Assembly (NCBI GenBank): GCA_964574215.1
Contig: CAZNLR010000034.1
Coordinates: forward strand, 1-55,847
DNA: 55,847 bases
DNA from: GCA-2725625 sp964574215
Lineage (GTDB): Bacteria; Pseudomonadota; Alphaproteobacteria; Rhodospirillales; UBA2165
Direction of reading: 5' to 3'
Under the pieces are notes generated by a model that was not told where the DNA came from, did no database searches, and saw nothing but the letters and a program-made list of their open reading frames with translations. Shown here in pieces: positions 8,972 to 16,854 of the stretch. The translations under genes were made by a program, and so were the position numbers. The number at the start of each line of letters is the position of its first letter. The stretch's first letter is position 1.

Positions 8972-9952
8972 ATGAATAAAAATGCTCACCTGAATTGCGA
9001 CGACTTGACGGCGCTGTTTCCGGATATTTCCGGGAACACGGTAAACGGGCTTGGTGAGAATCAAACACGCCAACCTTCCCCCTTCTTTTGGCATTCTCCC
9101 GACAAACAGGACTTCGGTGATTTACAGAAGGAAGTGATCGGCAATCAAATGCGGGTGCCGGAGATCAATGCTTTCTATTCCAAAGATGCGGCGCGCGGAC
9201 CAAAAGAGATCGAAAAGGCGAATAAAAAGGAAGAAAAATCAGCATCGGAATGGACTGAAGCGTTGAAATCGTTTGCGTTGACCCATGAAGGGGATTTAGT
9301 CGGCGTTACGGCAATGGACCCGCTTTACGTTTACGAAGGATATCAGGTCAAGGAACCCTGGGTTGTTGTCATCGGTGTTTCGATGAATTTCGATGAATTT
9401 AAAAAAGTTCCGCCGACTCCTGACATGCCCAATTCAAGCATTGAAGTATCCCGGCAATATAACCGCGCTGCGCGGGTTAGCCGCGAGGTGACAAACTACA
9501 TTCTTTCCCAAGGCTATAACGCCAAAGCCTTTACGGGACCTTTCGCTTCGGCTCTCAGTCTGATGCCGGCGGCCATACAGGCGGGTATTGGAACGCTGGG
9601 GAAACATGGCTCGTTGATTAACGGAGACTACGGCTCATCCTTTCGGTTATCGGCTGTGACAACGGATATGCCGTTGGTTCCAGATGCTCCCGTCGATATC
9701 GGTGCCGAGGATTTTTGCACCAATTGTCAAATTTGTACAAAGGCCTGTCCGCCCGGTGCAATCTATCCCGAAAAGCAAAAGGTCCGCGGCGTCGAAAAAT
9801 GGTACGTCGATTTCGATAAATGTATTCCGTTTTTTGGTGAGGCGTTGGGCTGTGCCGCGTGCATTGCCAAATGTCCCTGGTCGACCCCGGGGCGCGCGGC
9901 AAAGCTCACTCAAAAGATGATGGCGCGCCGTGAAAAACGAATTGCTGACTGA
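8972..9952 (+). CDS. Reductive-dehalogenase-like iron-sulfur protein, signal-less
   Basis: Protein of 326 aa whose C-terminal third follows the reductive dehalogenase (RdhA) pattern: Cys249, 252, 255, 259 (CTNCQICTKACPPGAI), then KWYVDFDKC with Cys284, then Cys294, 297, 301 (CAACIAKCPWSTPG). The middle has an RdhA/QueG-type core (AAIQAGIGTLGKHGSLINGDYG, written as about 200-211 and 212-221). No Tat signal is present, so it should be cytoplasmic, like catabolic rather than respiratory RdhA. It is shorter than typical RdhA (450 aa or more), and the expected corrinoid-binding region is only partly recognisable. The start is ATG 8972 with AAGGGA upstream; a TTG at 8960 overlaps the ligase stop. 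Dehalogenase activity is not proven; ring or side-chain reduction or dehydroxylation is as likely. Confidence 0.72.
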   Translation: MNKNAHLNCDDLTALFPDISGNTVNGLGENQTRQPSPFFWHSPDKQDFGDLQKEVIGNQMRVPEINAFYSKDAARGPKEIEKANKKEEKSASEWTEALKSFALTHEGDLVGVTAMDPLYVYEGYQVKEPWVVVIGVSMNFDEFKKVPPTPDMPNSSIEVSRQYNRAARVSREVTNYILSQGYNAKAFTGPFASALSLMPAAIQAGIGTLGKHGSLINGDYGSSFRLSAVTTDMPLVPDAPVDIGAEDFCTNCQICTKACPPGAIYPEKQKVRGVEKWYVDFDKCIPFFGEALGCAACIAKCPWSTPGRAAKLTQKMMARREKRIAD

Positions 9953-9989
9953 TATTTTTTATATGATTTGATAAATAGGAGAAGTAGGA

Positions 9990-10751
9990 ATGAATGTAGA
10001 AGGACAGGGCGCCGTCATCACTGGCGGCGCTTCCGGGCTAGGGGAAGAAACGGCGCGCATGTTGGCGGAAAAAGGCGCTAAAATCGCCATCCTCGACCTC
10101 AATGAAGAGCGCGGAGAAAAAGTCGCTGAAGAACTCGGTGGTGTATTCGCCGTGTGCGACGTGACTGACGAAGCGAGCATGCGGTCTGCTTTGGAAACGG
10201 CCAAAGCGGCCTATGGCGCAGCGAGAATTCTGGTTAACTGCGCCGGGATCGGCAATGCCTCTCGCGTTGTGGGCCGCAATGGACCCCACGATTTCGATTT
10301 GTTCAAGAAAATTATCAACATAAACCTGATCGGTTCCTTCAATGCGACCCGTCTATTCGCCGCCGACGCCACTCAACTTGATCCTTTGGACGATAACGAA
10401 AGGGGCGTTGTTGTCATGACCGCTTCCGTAGCGGCCTTCGACGGCCAGATCGGACAGGCGGCTTATGGTGCCTCAAAAGGCGGCATCCACAGTATGACCT
10501 TGCCGATCGCGCGTGAACTGGCGGGTTTCGGCGTGCGCATTTGCACCATAGCGCCCGGCGTTATCAAAACGCCGATGATGGATATCCTTCCGGAGGAAGC
10601 GCAGATTTCCCTTGGCCAAAGCGTGCCCTTCCCCCAAAGGCTCGGACACGCCGAAGAATATGCCTCTTTGGCGATGCACATTATTGATAACTGTTACCTT
10701 AATGGCGAGACAATTAGACTCGATGGCGCTTTAAGGATGGCGGCTAAATGA
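9990..10751 (+). CDS. Short-chain dehydrogenase, 3-hydroxyacyl-CoA dehydrogenase type 2-like
   Basis: NAD(P)-dependent dehydrogenase of 253 aa, closest in pattern to the HSD10 (type 2 3-hydroxyacyl-CoA dehydrogenase) group. The cofactor motif is TGGASGLGEE (11-20), the NAG motif is at 83-86, and the catalytic residues are Ser146, Tyr159 and Lys163 (YGASK). The C terminus (LNGETIRLDGALRMAAK) is also typical of that group. It lies 37 bases after the Fe-S gene with a good AGGAG ribosome site, so it is probably the last gene of the same transcript. With the thiolase at the left edge it could supply the hydroxyacyl-CoA oxidation and cleavage steps of a beta-oxidation-like route. Confidence 0.9.
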   Translation: MNVEGQGAVITGGASGLGEETARMLAEKGAKIAILDLNEERGEKVAEELGGVFAVCDVTDEASMRSALETAKAAYGAARILVNCAGIGNASRVVGRNGPHDFDLFKKIININLIGSFNATRLFAADATQLDPLDDNERGVVVMTASVAAFDGQIGQAAYGASKGGIHSMTLPIARELAGFGVRICTIAPGVIKTPMMDILPEEAQISLGQSVPFPQRLGHAEEYASLAMHIIDNCYLNGETIRLDGALRMAAK

Positions 10752-10856
10752 GTCCTGTATGGAAATGTTCAATATTGGCTGACAAGGCCTCACCACTTTT
10801 TAAGGACTTGCAACCGTAATATTTAGAAAATAATCGGCAGAATGCAGTGCAATAAC

Positions 10857-11984
10857 TCACCTGTTTTTGACGCACCAGTGGTTGACGTGTTCGGTGATGT
10901 ATTTGATATCGTCCTCGGACAGAAACTGATGGATGGGCAGAGAGAGAATCTGATTTGCCTGCTTTTCGGCAACGGGAAAATCACCTTCACGGTAGCCTAA
11001 ATTTTCCGCCGCCGGCTGGACGTGAAGCGGCTTGGGATAGTGGACCAACGCTTCGATGCCTTTCGAGTTCAAGTAGTCTTGTAGTTCTTCGCGGCGCTCG
11101 ACTTGGATGACATACATATGAAAGGTCGAGAATTCGTGGTCACCGAATTCCGGAAGGTGCAAATTATCTTTGTTCAGTAGTGAACTGTATAAATCGGCGT
11201 TATTGCGGCGGCGCTCGATAACGTTGTCCAGCCGGGCCAGGCGCATTCTCAGAAGTTCCGCCTGGATGACATCCATCCGGGCCGTGTGCCCCCATTCCAG
11301 GGCGGTGTTCCTTTCGTGCAAACCGTGATTTCTTAACCGTCCGATCCTTTCGGCTGCATCGCCGTTGTTCGTCGTGACAAATCCGGCATCGCCGCTGGCA
11401 TTCAGCAGTTTCAATGGATGGGCGGAGAAAGCGGCGATATCGCCGAGACCGCCGCTTCTCTCGCCGTAGTATCGGGAGCCGATCGATTGTGCCGCATCCT
11501 CGATGACCAAGAGACCGTGTTCACGGGCGATATCATTGATCGCCTTCATATCGGCGATCCGTCCCGTCAAATGGACTGCCATGATGGCCTTGGTGTCGCC
11601 GGTGATGGCTGCCCGTATGGATTGGGGATCAATATTCTGATCGGTCCGCACGTCGGCGAAAACCGGTTTGGCGCCGACCTGTACGATGGAACTGGTAGAG
11701 CCGAAATGGGAATTGACCGGCGTGATGACTTCGTCTCCGGGACCGATATCCAGGGCGCGCATGGCCAAATAAAGCGCGCTCGTTCCCGAATCCAGCGCCA
11801 CGGCATGATCGACGCCGCAATAGGCGGCGATTTCTTTTTCAAAATCTTCGGCGGCGCCGACCGATACCCACATTCCACTGCTTAAAACCCGCTCGACACA
11901 GGCCAAAGCTTCGGACTTCTCTTCTTCGAACTGAAGGGTCATTTCAACATAGGAAATCTTGCGGTGTTTTTGGGAGGTACTCAT
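10857..11984 (-). CDS. DegT/DnrJ/EryC1/StrS-family PLP aminotransferase
   Basis: Pyridoxal-phosphate enzyme of 375 aa that usually transfers an amino group to a keto-sugar nucleotide. Visible landmarks are DSGTSALYLAM near 65-75, GDEVITPVNSHFGS, VIEDAAQSIGS with the PLP-nitrogen Asp163, and FSAHPLKLLNASGDAG with the Schiff-base Lys192. The C terminus (ALVHYPKPLHVQPA, PVAEKQANQILSLPIHQFL) is classic for the family. Its start overlaps the stop of the upstream minus-strand gene by ATGA. Together with WbqC and radical SAM genes it points to an amino-sugar-containing surface polymer or modified lipid. The sugar cannot be named from the sequence. Confidence 0.93.
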   Translation of the reverse strand: MSTSQKHRKISYVEMTLQFEEEKSEALACVERVLSSGMWVSVGAAEDFEKEIAAYCGVDHAVALDSGTSALYLAMRALDIGPGDEVITPVNSHFGSTSSIVQVGAKPVFADVRTDQNIDPQSIRAAITGDTKAIMAVHLTGRIADMKAINDIAREHGLLVIEDAAQSIGSRYYGERSGGLGDIAAFSAHPLKLLNASGDAGFVTTNNGDAAERIGRLRNHGLHERNTALEWGHTARMDVIQAELLRMRLARLDNVIERRRNNADLYSSLLNKDNLHLPEFGDHEFSTFHMYVIQVERREELQDYLNSKGIEALVHYPKPLHVQPAAENLGYREGDFPVAEKQANQILSLPIHQFLSEDDIKYITEHVNHWCVKNR

Positions 11985-13087
11985 TTTTTTTCTATGTCTC
12001 CTGCCGGATGTTCGGCACAGAAAAGATTGACCAAGTCTCTCACTTCATCGACGCTCGGTTGTTCTTCTTCGATGGTGTAAAGCGGTGAGTTATATAAATT
12101 GTATCTTCTATCGTTGTCATGGTGAAGCGGCAGATGCACGCCCCATTTTAGGATGGGACAAGCCACCCAATAGGCCGCCAGCAGACCGCCCGATCTGCCG
12201 CCGATGGCAAACCGGGACCGCGCCAAGGCGGCAATTTGGATATCGAGCCTAAAATCCAACGGCACGTTGATGAGGTCGAGGCAACCCGGCGGCACACCGT
12301 CGTCGAAATAGGCTTGGCCCGGTTCTCCATAAATGGCGACCGTCGTGTCCGGAAAGGTATCCTGCAACCAGAGAATCAATTTCTTATATTTCGCCTTAGG
12401 CCAATTGCCGCCGGAAATTAATTCTCTGCCACGTGGATGAACGGCGATCAATTTTGCCTGATTATGGGGCAATAATTTCTGGAGCGCCTTTATTCCATCC
12501 GATGTCGGTGTCAGATAATCCAAAGATTGAAATTCCAGCCCAAGTTCAATCAATTCCAACTGACGTCCGGGCTCCCGGTCGGGGTGAGTGATGATCCCGA
12601 ACTCGACACCGTCTTCCTCTAACCGGTTGTATTTCCAGGGAATAACATATTTTGTGTCCGTCGGCAGACTGGCGATGAACTCCTCTAGCATCGTCTCGGC
12701 GACGGGTTCAACATCCGGGGTATCCACGGCAATGTGATTGGGTTCATAGACGTATTCGGACACGATCCTTCCGTCAGAAAATTTCTTCTCAAGGGACTGC
12801 TGCCATTTCTGTTGACCCGGAAACCCATTGCGCCATCCGATTGTTGCATACTGATTGGCCAAGGGCGCCAAATCTAAATAGCTTTGAGGCAAGGGCCAAA
12901 ATTCATCCGCCGCCTGATACAGGACTTTTCTCCCGGGAAAACTCGCTGCTATTTTGCGGCGGTCCTTTGCCCAGGTTTGACAGGCTTTTCTAACCCAACC
13001 ATGCCAGTGAAATAGTTCCCATCCGAATTCACCGATAAAGGGCCCGAAAAACACGGTGCTGTATTGAGGAGAGGTCAAATATTTCAA
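11981..13087 (-). CDS. Glycosyltransferase-like protein (GT-B / heptosyltransferase-like C terminus)
   Basis: A 368-aa protein not recognised with certainty. The C-terminal half resembles GT9-type heptosyltransferases: LIAVHPRGRELISGGNWPKA is followed by KKLILWLQDTFPDTTVAIYG, a predicted nucleotide-sugar fold, and IAALARSRFAIGGRSGGLLAAYW, similar to the GT-B loop that faces the sugar nucleotide. The N terminus FGPFIGEFGWELFHWHGWVR also recalls proteins of polysaccharide clusters. No signal peptide or membrane helix is seen. It is translationally coupled to the DegT aminotransferase and faces the WbqC gene across a control region with a duplicated palindrome. A role in glycan transfer is an inference. 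Confidence 0.55.
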   Translation of the reverse strand: MKYLTSPQYSTVFFGPFIGEFGWELFHWHGWVRKACQTWAKDRRKIAASFPGRKVLYQAADEFWPLPQSYLDLAPLANQYATIGWRNGFPGQQKWQQSLEKKFSDGRIVSEYVYEPNHIAVDTPDVEPVAETMLEEFIASLPTDTKYVIPWKYNRLEEDGVEFGIITHPDREPGRQLELIELGLEFQSLDYLTPTSDGIKALQKLLPHNQAKLIAVHPRGRELISGGNWPKAKYKKLILWLQDTFPDTTVAIYGEPGQAYFDDGVPPGCLDLINVPLDFRLDIQIAALARSRFAIGGRSGGLLAAYWVACPILKWGVHLPLHHDNDRRYNLYNSPLYTIEEEQPSVDEVRDLVNLFCAEHPAGDIEKK

Positions 13088-13130
13088 ATCCGCGGTTAAC
13101 GATCCAAAAAAACCGGCGACATAAAAATCA

Positions 13131-13170
13131 GCCGTTAGTAATATACTAAAGCGGTTAGCAATATACTAAA
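13131..13170. repeat. Duplicated 20-bp palindromic operator-like repeat
   Basis: Two tandem 20-base copies (13131-13150 and 13151-13170) differ at only two positions. The first contains the perfect dyad TTAGTA-ATA-TACTAA (13135-13149); the second carries TTAGCA-ATA-TACTAA. They sit in the 125-base gap between the divergently transcribed glycosyltransferase-like and WbqC genes. The spacing and symmetry suggest two binding sites for a dimeric regulator controlling both directions. The regulator is not identified in the window. Confidence 0.6.
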
Positions 13171-13212
13171 GTTTGACCGTATCGATCTACAATTTAGGAT
13201 GAAATTCACCCC

Positions 13213-13956
13213 ATGCGCGTCGCCATTACCCAACCGAATTTTTTGCCATGGCTCGGGTATTTTGATCTTTTGGCCTCGGTGGATATGTTTGTCGTTTTGG
13301 ATGATGTGCAATTGACCCGTCGCTCCTATATCGTACGAAACCGCATTGTCAGTCATCTGGGTAAAAAGGAATGGTTGTCGCTGAATGCGGCTAAATCACC
13401 CCGAGAGGCCGCCATGAACGACGTGCCGATTTCCGAACGGAATCCCTGGTGGGAGAAGATGATGCATCGATTGGAATTGGCTTATGGGGAACACCCGTTT
13501 TGGAAGTCCTTTGCGCCCCAATTATTTCAAATGCTGGCGCCGGTCCGGGGCGAATCAGTGGCCACGTATAATTGGCGAATGATTGGCGAGCTCTACGACA
13601 TGATGGGGTTTGAGCCGCTGAAATGGCGGCTCGCATCGACCTTGGATTGTCCGACACAAACCAATAGTCCGGAAAGAAGAATATTGGAAATCTGCCGGCA
13701 ATTTGGCGCTGACAGTTTTTACAATTTTAAAAACGGCATAGAGCGGGGACTTTACAGTCCGGAGCTCTTTAAAAACCACGGGATTAGCTTGCATAAACAA
13801 ATCTACCGCCATCCGATGTACCGTCAAAGTTATGGAGCTAGTGGCAAAACGGAATTTATCCCTAATTTAAGCATTATCGATTTAATATTTTGTGTTGGTC
13901 CCGAGGAAGCCGGGCGCGTTGTCCGCTCCGGGTCCCATTGGGAGAAAACGAATTAA
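13213..13956 (+). CDS. WbqC-family protein
   Basis: WbqC-like protein of 247 aa. The family signature is at the N terminus: AITQPNFLPWLGYFDLLAS and VVLDDVQLTRRSYIVRNRI, followed by WLSLNA. Family members are common in O-antigen, capsule and amino-sugar clusters and are often linked to amino-sugar modification; their reaction is not well established. It is the first gene of the rightward half of the cassette, preceded by the duplicated operator-like repeat. The codon usage and GC look like the neighbours. The product is cytoplasmic. Confidence 0.85.
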   Translation: MRVAITQPNFLPWLGYFDLLASVDMFVVLDDVQLTRRSYIVRNRIVSHLGKKEWLSLNAAKSPREAAMNDVPISERNPWWEKMMHRLELAYGEHPFWKSFAPQLFQMLAPVRGESVATYNWRMIGELYDMMGFEPLKWRLASTLDCPTQTNSPERRILEICRQFGADSFYNFKNGIERGLYSPELFKNHGISLHKQIYRHPMYRQSYGASGKTEFIPNLSIIDLIFCVGPEEAGRVVRSGSHWEKTN

Positions 13957-14029
13957 TCGGGTCGGTAGAGATCAGTTTGTCTGACTGCAGTGAATAACCG
14001 TCGATTGCCCCGTCGGAAAAGGAACACAC

Positions 14030-15073
14030 ATGCATATCCTTGGGTTTGAAAAACTTATCTACCATTATGACAAGCTGGAGAAGATCAGGCAGCGAAAACC
14101 GCAGTTTCCCGTTCATATGACCTTGAGCCTGGGCAACTACTGCAATCACAAATGTCTCTGGTGCACGGTTTACGCCGCTCAGCAGAACGAAGCGCAGCAG
14201 GTTGACGGGACCCGGTTGCTAACCTTCCTGGACAATGCCTCAAAGCGGGGATTGCGGGCCGTCGGCTATGTCGGCAACGGCGAACCAACTGCCCACAAGG
14301 ACTTCGCAACAATCATCAAAGGAGCGAACGGACTGGGCCTTGAGCAGGGTATGTTTACCAACGCCTATCTGATTGACCGGTATATGGACGATATACTCTC
14401 CTGGTTTACTTACCTGCGTGTCAGTCTGGATGCGGGCACCGGCGAAACTCATGATAAGACTCATGACGTCAACGGTCAGTTCGATAAAATTATTGATAAT
14501 ATTGGGGAACTGGTCCGCCGCCGGGAAAATAAAACACCCTCCATTGGCATTCAATTTGCCGTTCATCGGATAAATTTCGGTGATTTGCTGGAAGGCGCCC
14601 GTTTGGCCCGCGACATCGGTGTCGATTATTTTTCCGTGAAGCCCGTTTTCAACCGGGGTGCCGTCGGCGTGAAGCTTGAAAAAAACGATCTGACCCATGC
14701 AGAATTGGCGCCTCTCGTTGCCAAAGCCAAGGAGGAATTCGAAACGCCCGATTTTGAAATTTACTTCCGGCCATTTCAAATTCTCTCCAATGAAGAGGAA
14801 CGCTATATTCATCCCTATGACAAATGCCACGCCGCCAGTTTTAACCTCAACGTCTATGAAGATGGCAGGTTGGTTGGTTGCGGTCCTCATCAGGTGCCGG
14901 TCGGCACCATGGAAGACGATTTTGATGTGATCGAACAACGCATTCTGGAATTGTCCGACAAACTCGATTTAAGCAAATGCCCCGCCGGGTGCCGATATCA
15001 TGCGCTCAATCATATCGTCGACACGGTTCTGAATGACGACCGGGCGGCCATGTATCATAAGAATTTTCTCTAA
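14030..15073 (+). CDS. Radical SAM protein with C-terminal cysteine-rich region (twitch/SPASM-like)
   Basis: Radical SAM enzyme of 347 aa. The cluster motif C-x3-C-x2-C is at Cys38, 42 and 45 (CNHKCLWC), with GNGEP at 82-86 as the SAM-contact motif. The C-terminal part has Cys266, Cys284, Cys317 and Cys321, enough to bind an auxiliary [4Fe-4S] cluster. The reaction is unknown. Its stop overlaps the next start by one base (TAATG), so the sulfotransferase-like gene is coupled. In this setting it may modify a sugar, lipid or nucleotide-linked intermediate; there is no small precursor peptide nearby that would argue for peptide modification. Confidence 0.85.
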   Translation: MHILGFEKLIYHYDKLEKIRQRKPQFPVHMTLSLGNYCNHKCLWCTVYAAQQNEAQQVDGTRLLTFLDNASKRGLRAVGYVGNGEPTAHKDFATIIKGANGLGLEQGMFTNAYLIDRYMDDILSWFTYLRVSLDAGTGETHDKTHDVNGQFDKIIDNIGELVRRRENKTPSIGIQFAVHRINFGDLLEGARLARDIGVDYFSVKPVFNRGAVGVKLEKNDLTHAELAPLVAKAKEEFETPDFEIYFRPFQILSNEEERYIHPYDKCHAASFNLNVYEDGRLVGCGPHQVPVGTMEDDFDVIEQRILELSDKLDLSKCPAGCRYHALNHIVDTVLNDDRAAMYHKNFL

Positions 15074-16032
15074 TGGATCTGGACAAAGACATTCTCCTTA
15101 AGATCAATGAGGCGTTGAAGCCTCTTGACGACGCCCATACTTCTGAACTCGATGCGCCGCAATGGCCGGTGACGTTTTTGCTCGAAGCGGGCCGGTCGGG
15201 ATCGACCTTTCTGTCCCAACTTTTGTTGTCCTGTTACCGGGTCGGCTATGTCAGCAACGTGTTGGGAAAATTTTGGCTGGCGCCATACGTCGGCGCTATC
15301 ATCGAAAAAGAACTGCTGACCGGCGAGCCCGCCCAAAGCGATCTGCAATCCTCCTTCGGGAATACCAGTGGCGCCGGAGAACCGAACGAATGGGGATGGT
15401 TTTGGCGGCATTGGTTGAAATTAGACGGTAATGTTCTACATATCGAAGAGCCGGAACAGATCGATTTTCAGGGATTAAGTCAGAAACTGGCGGCAATGGA
15501 GGAAGCCAAAAACTGCTCCCTGTTTTTTGATAATTCGATGACGACCGCAAATATAAATATTCTAAAAAAGAACCTTCCCTCGGCGCTGGCGGTGGAGCTA
15601 AAACGTGATCCTTACTTTATCTGCAATTCGCATCTCAATGCACGGATCGACCGATACGGAGACGTTCATCAATGGTACGGATACCGTCCAAGAAACTTTT
15701 TGGAATTGTCCCGGATCGAAGATCCGGTGGAGCAGGTGGTTTCCCAGGTCAAGGCCACCTTGGACGAAATTCAGGACGGCTTACGGGCGTTTGAGCCGGA
15801 TGAAGTCCTGACCCTCAATTACCGGGAGGTCTGTGATGATCCGAAATCCCAGATATCACGTATCAAATTGTTTATGGAAAAGCATGGCGGGCCCGTGCAT
15901 CCCCTAAAGGAAATCGAACTACCGGCTGTGGTCAATCGGGACAATGTCGAATTGGTTCGTCCCGAGTTCAAAGAAAATCTGGACTTTTATACCGCTGAAA
16001 TTTTTGGTTCAGAAATCAAGCTGGCGGAATAA
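15073..16032 (+). CDS. Sulfotransferase-like P-loop protein
   Basis: A 319-aa protein with a PAPS-binding-type loop LLEAGRSGSTFLSQLL at about 36-51 and a later stretch ALAVELKRDPYFICNSHL that matches the 3'-phosphate-binding region of sulfotransferases (R-D-P then a Ser). It probably transfers sulfate from PAPS to a carbohydrate or small molecule. Sequence divergence is high, so the call is to the fold rather than to a substrate. It is coupled to the radical SAM gene upstream (1-base overlap) and followed by a GDPD-like gene 25 bases later. A sulfated surface component is a plausible product of the cassette. Confidence 0.7.
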   Translation: MDLDKDILLKINEALKPLDDAHTSELDAPQWPVTFLLEAGRSGSTFLSQLLLSCYRVGYVSNVLGKFWLAPYVGAIIEKELLTGEPAQSDLQSSFGNTSGAGEPNEWGWFWRHWLKLDGNVLHIEEPEQIDFQGLSQKLAAMEEAKNCSLFFDNSMTTANINILKKNLPSALAVELKRDPYFICNSHLNARIDRYGDVHQWYGYRPRNFLELSRIEDPVEQVVSQVKATLDEIQDGLRAFEPDEVLTLNYREVCDDPKSQISRIKLFMEKHGGPVHPLKEIELPAVVNRDNVELVRPEFKENLDFYTAEIFGSEIKLAE

Positions 16033-16056
16033 TCGTGATGAGGAAACCCTGATTCC

Positions 16057-16851
16057 ATGACATTCCTCCCGGATCATTTTGAGTTTGTCTTTCATCGTGC
16101 TCATAACGGCTCCATGCCGGAGAATTCGCCCGATGGAATCCGGGAAATCATATCATTGGGTGCTGGTTCGCGGATCGAAGTCGATGTCTGCACGACGTCC
16201 GACCGGGTTGCCGTTGCCCATCATGATTTGGATTTAAACAACTCCTGCGGCAATGCGAACTTGGTGTCGGAATACGAGTTTGCAAAACTGCCCCCGCGCC
16301 TGGATGGACAAAACTTTGTCACCATCGAAGAAATCATGAATAAATTTCCCGAACAGGCGTTCCTATTCGACCTGCGAACGGAAAATCACGGTTCCTACTT
16401 TGGGGGCGAAGAAACAGGTAATCGGCCCGCCGCCGATTTGGTGACCGATATGATCGAGGCCTTGACGCCGGTATTAACCTTGGAAAACAAGGGCCGCATC
16501 AGATTGTTGGCAAGCACCATAGAACAGCGGTCTGAAATAGCCGATGCTTTTCGGGAATATGACGTCGATGTCGCCGAGCTTGGGACGCGGACCATCTGTG
16601 AGGCCACCGATCCCGGTATGCTGGAATTCGGTGCGCGACGAATTTATTCACGATATCGAAAGATAGATCGGGTATTGGTAGATCGATGCCACGGGGCAGG
16701 GTTGAGAATCTACGCCACGGGACCCGCCCAGAATACGGTGGAACACAGTCTCCAAATGCTCCAAGAATGCGCCGAGTTGGGCGTCGACGGCTTAGTGGCC
16801 CGTCCCGTAAACGACCTATTTATCAATACTTTAATGCAGAAAGCCAATTGA
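16057..16851 (+). CDS. Glycerophosphodiester phosphodiesterase-like protein
   Basis: A 264-aa protein of the GDPD TIM-barrel family, which hydrolyses glycerophosphodiesters. The motif series is visible: His13-Arg14 and Glu22-Asn23 (FHRAHNGSMPENS), Glu41 and Asp43 (IEVDV), and His56-Asp57 (AHHDLDL). No signal peptide is visible, so it is probably cytoplasmic. The metal-binding and catalytic-His positions are present, but the family also includes enzymes acting on sugar phosphodiesters. Placed between a sulfotransferase-like and a radical SAM gene, it is likely part of the same glycan or lipid pathway. It ends three bases before the next start. Confidence 0.75.
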   Translation: MTFLPDHFEFVFHRAHNGSMPENSPDGIREIISLGAGSRIEVDVCTTSDRVAVAHHDLDLNNSCGNANLVSEYEFAKLPPRLDGQNFVTIEEIMNKFPEQAFLFDLRTENHGSYFGGEETGNRPAADLVTDMIEALTPVLTLENKGRIRLLASTIEQRSEIADAFREYDVDVAELGTRTICEATDPGMLEFGARRIYSRYRKIDRVLVDRCHGAGLRIYATGPAQNTVEHSLQMLQECAELGVDGLVARPVNDLFINTLMQKAN

Positions 16852-16854
16852 ACG

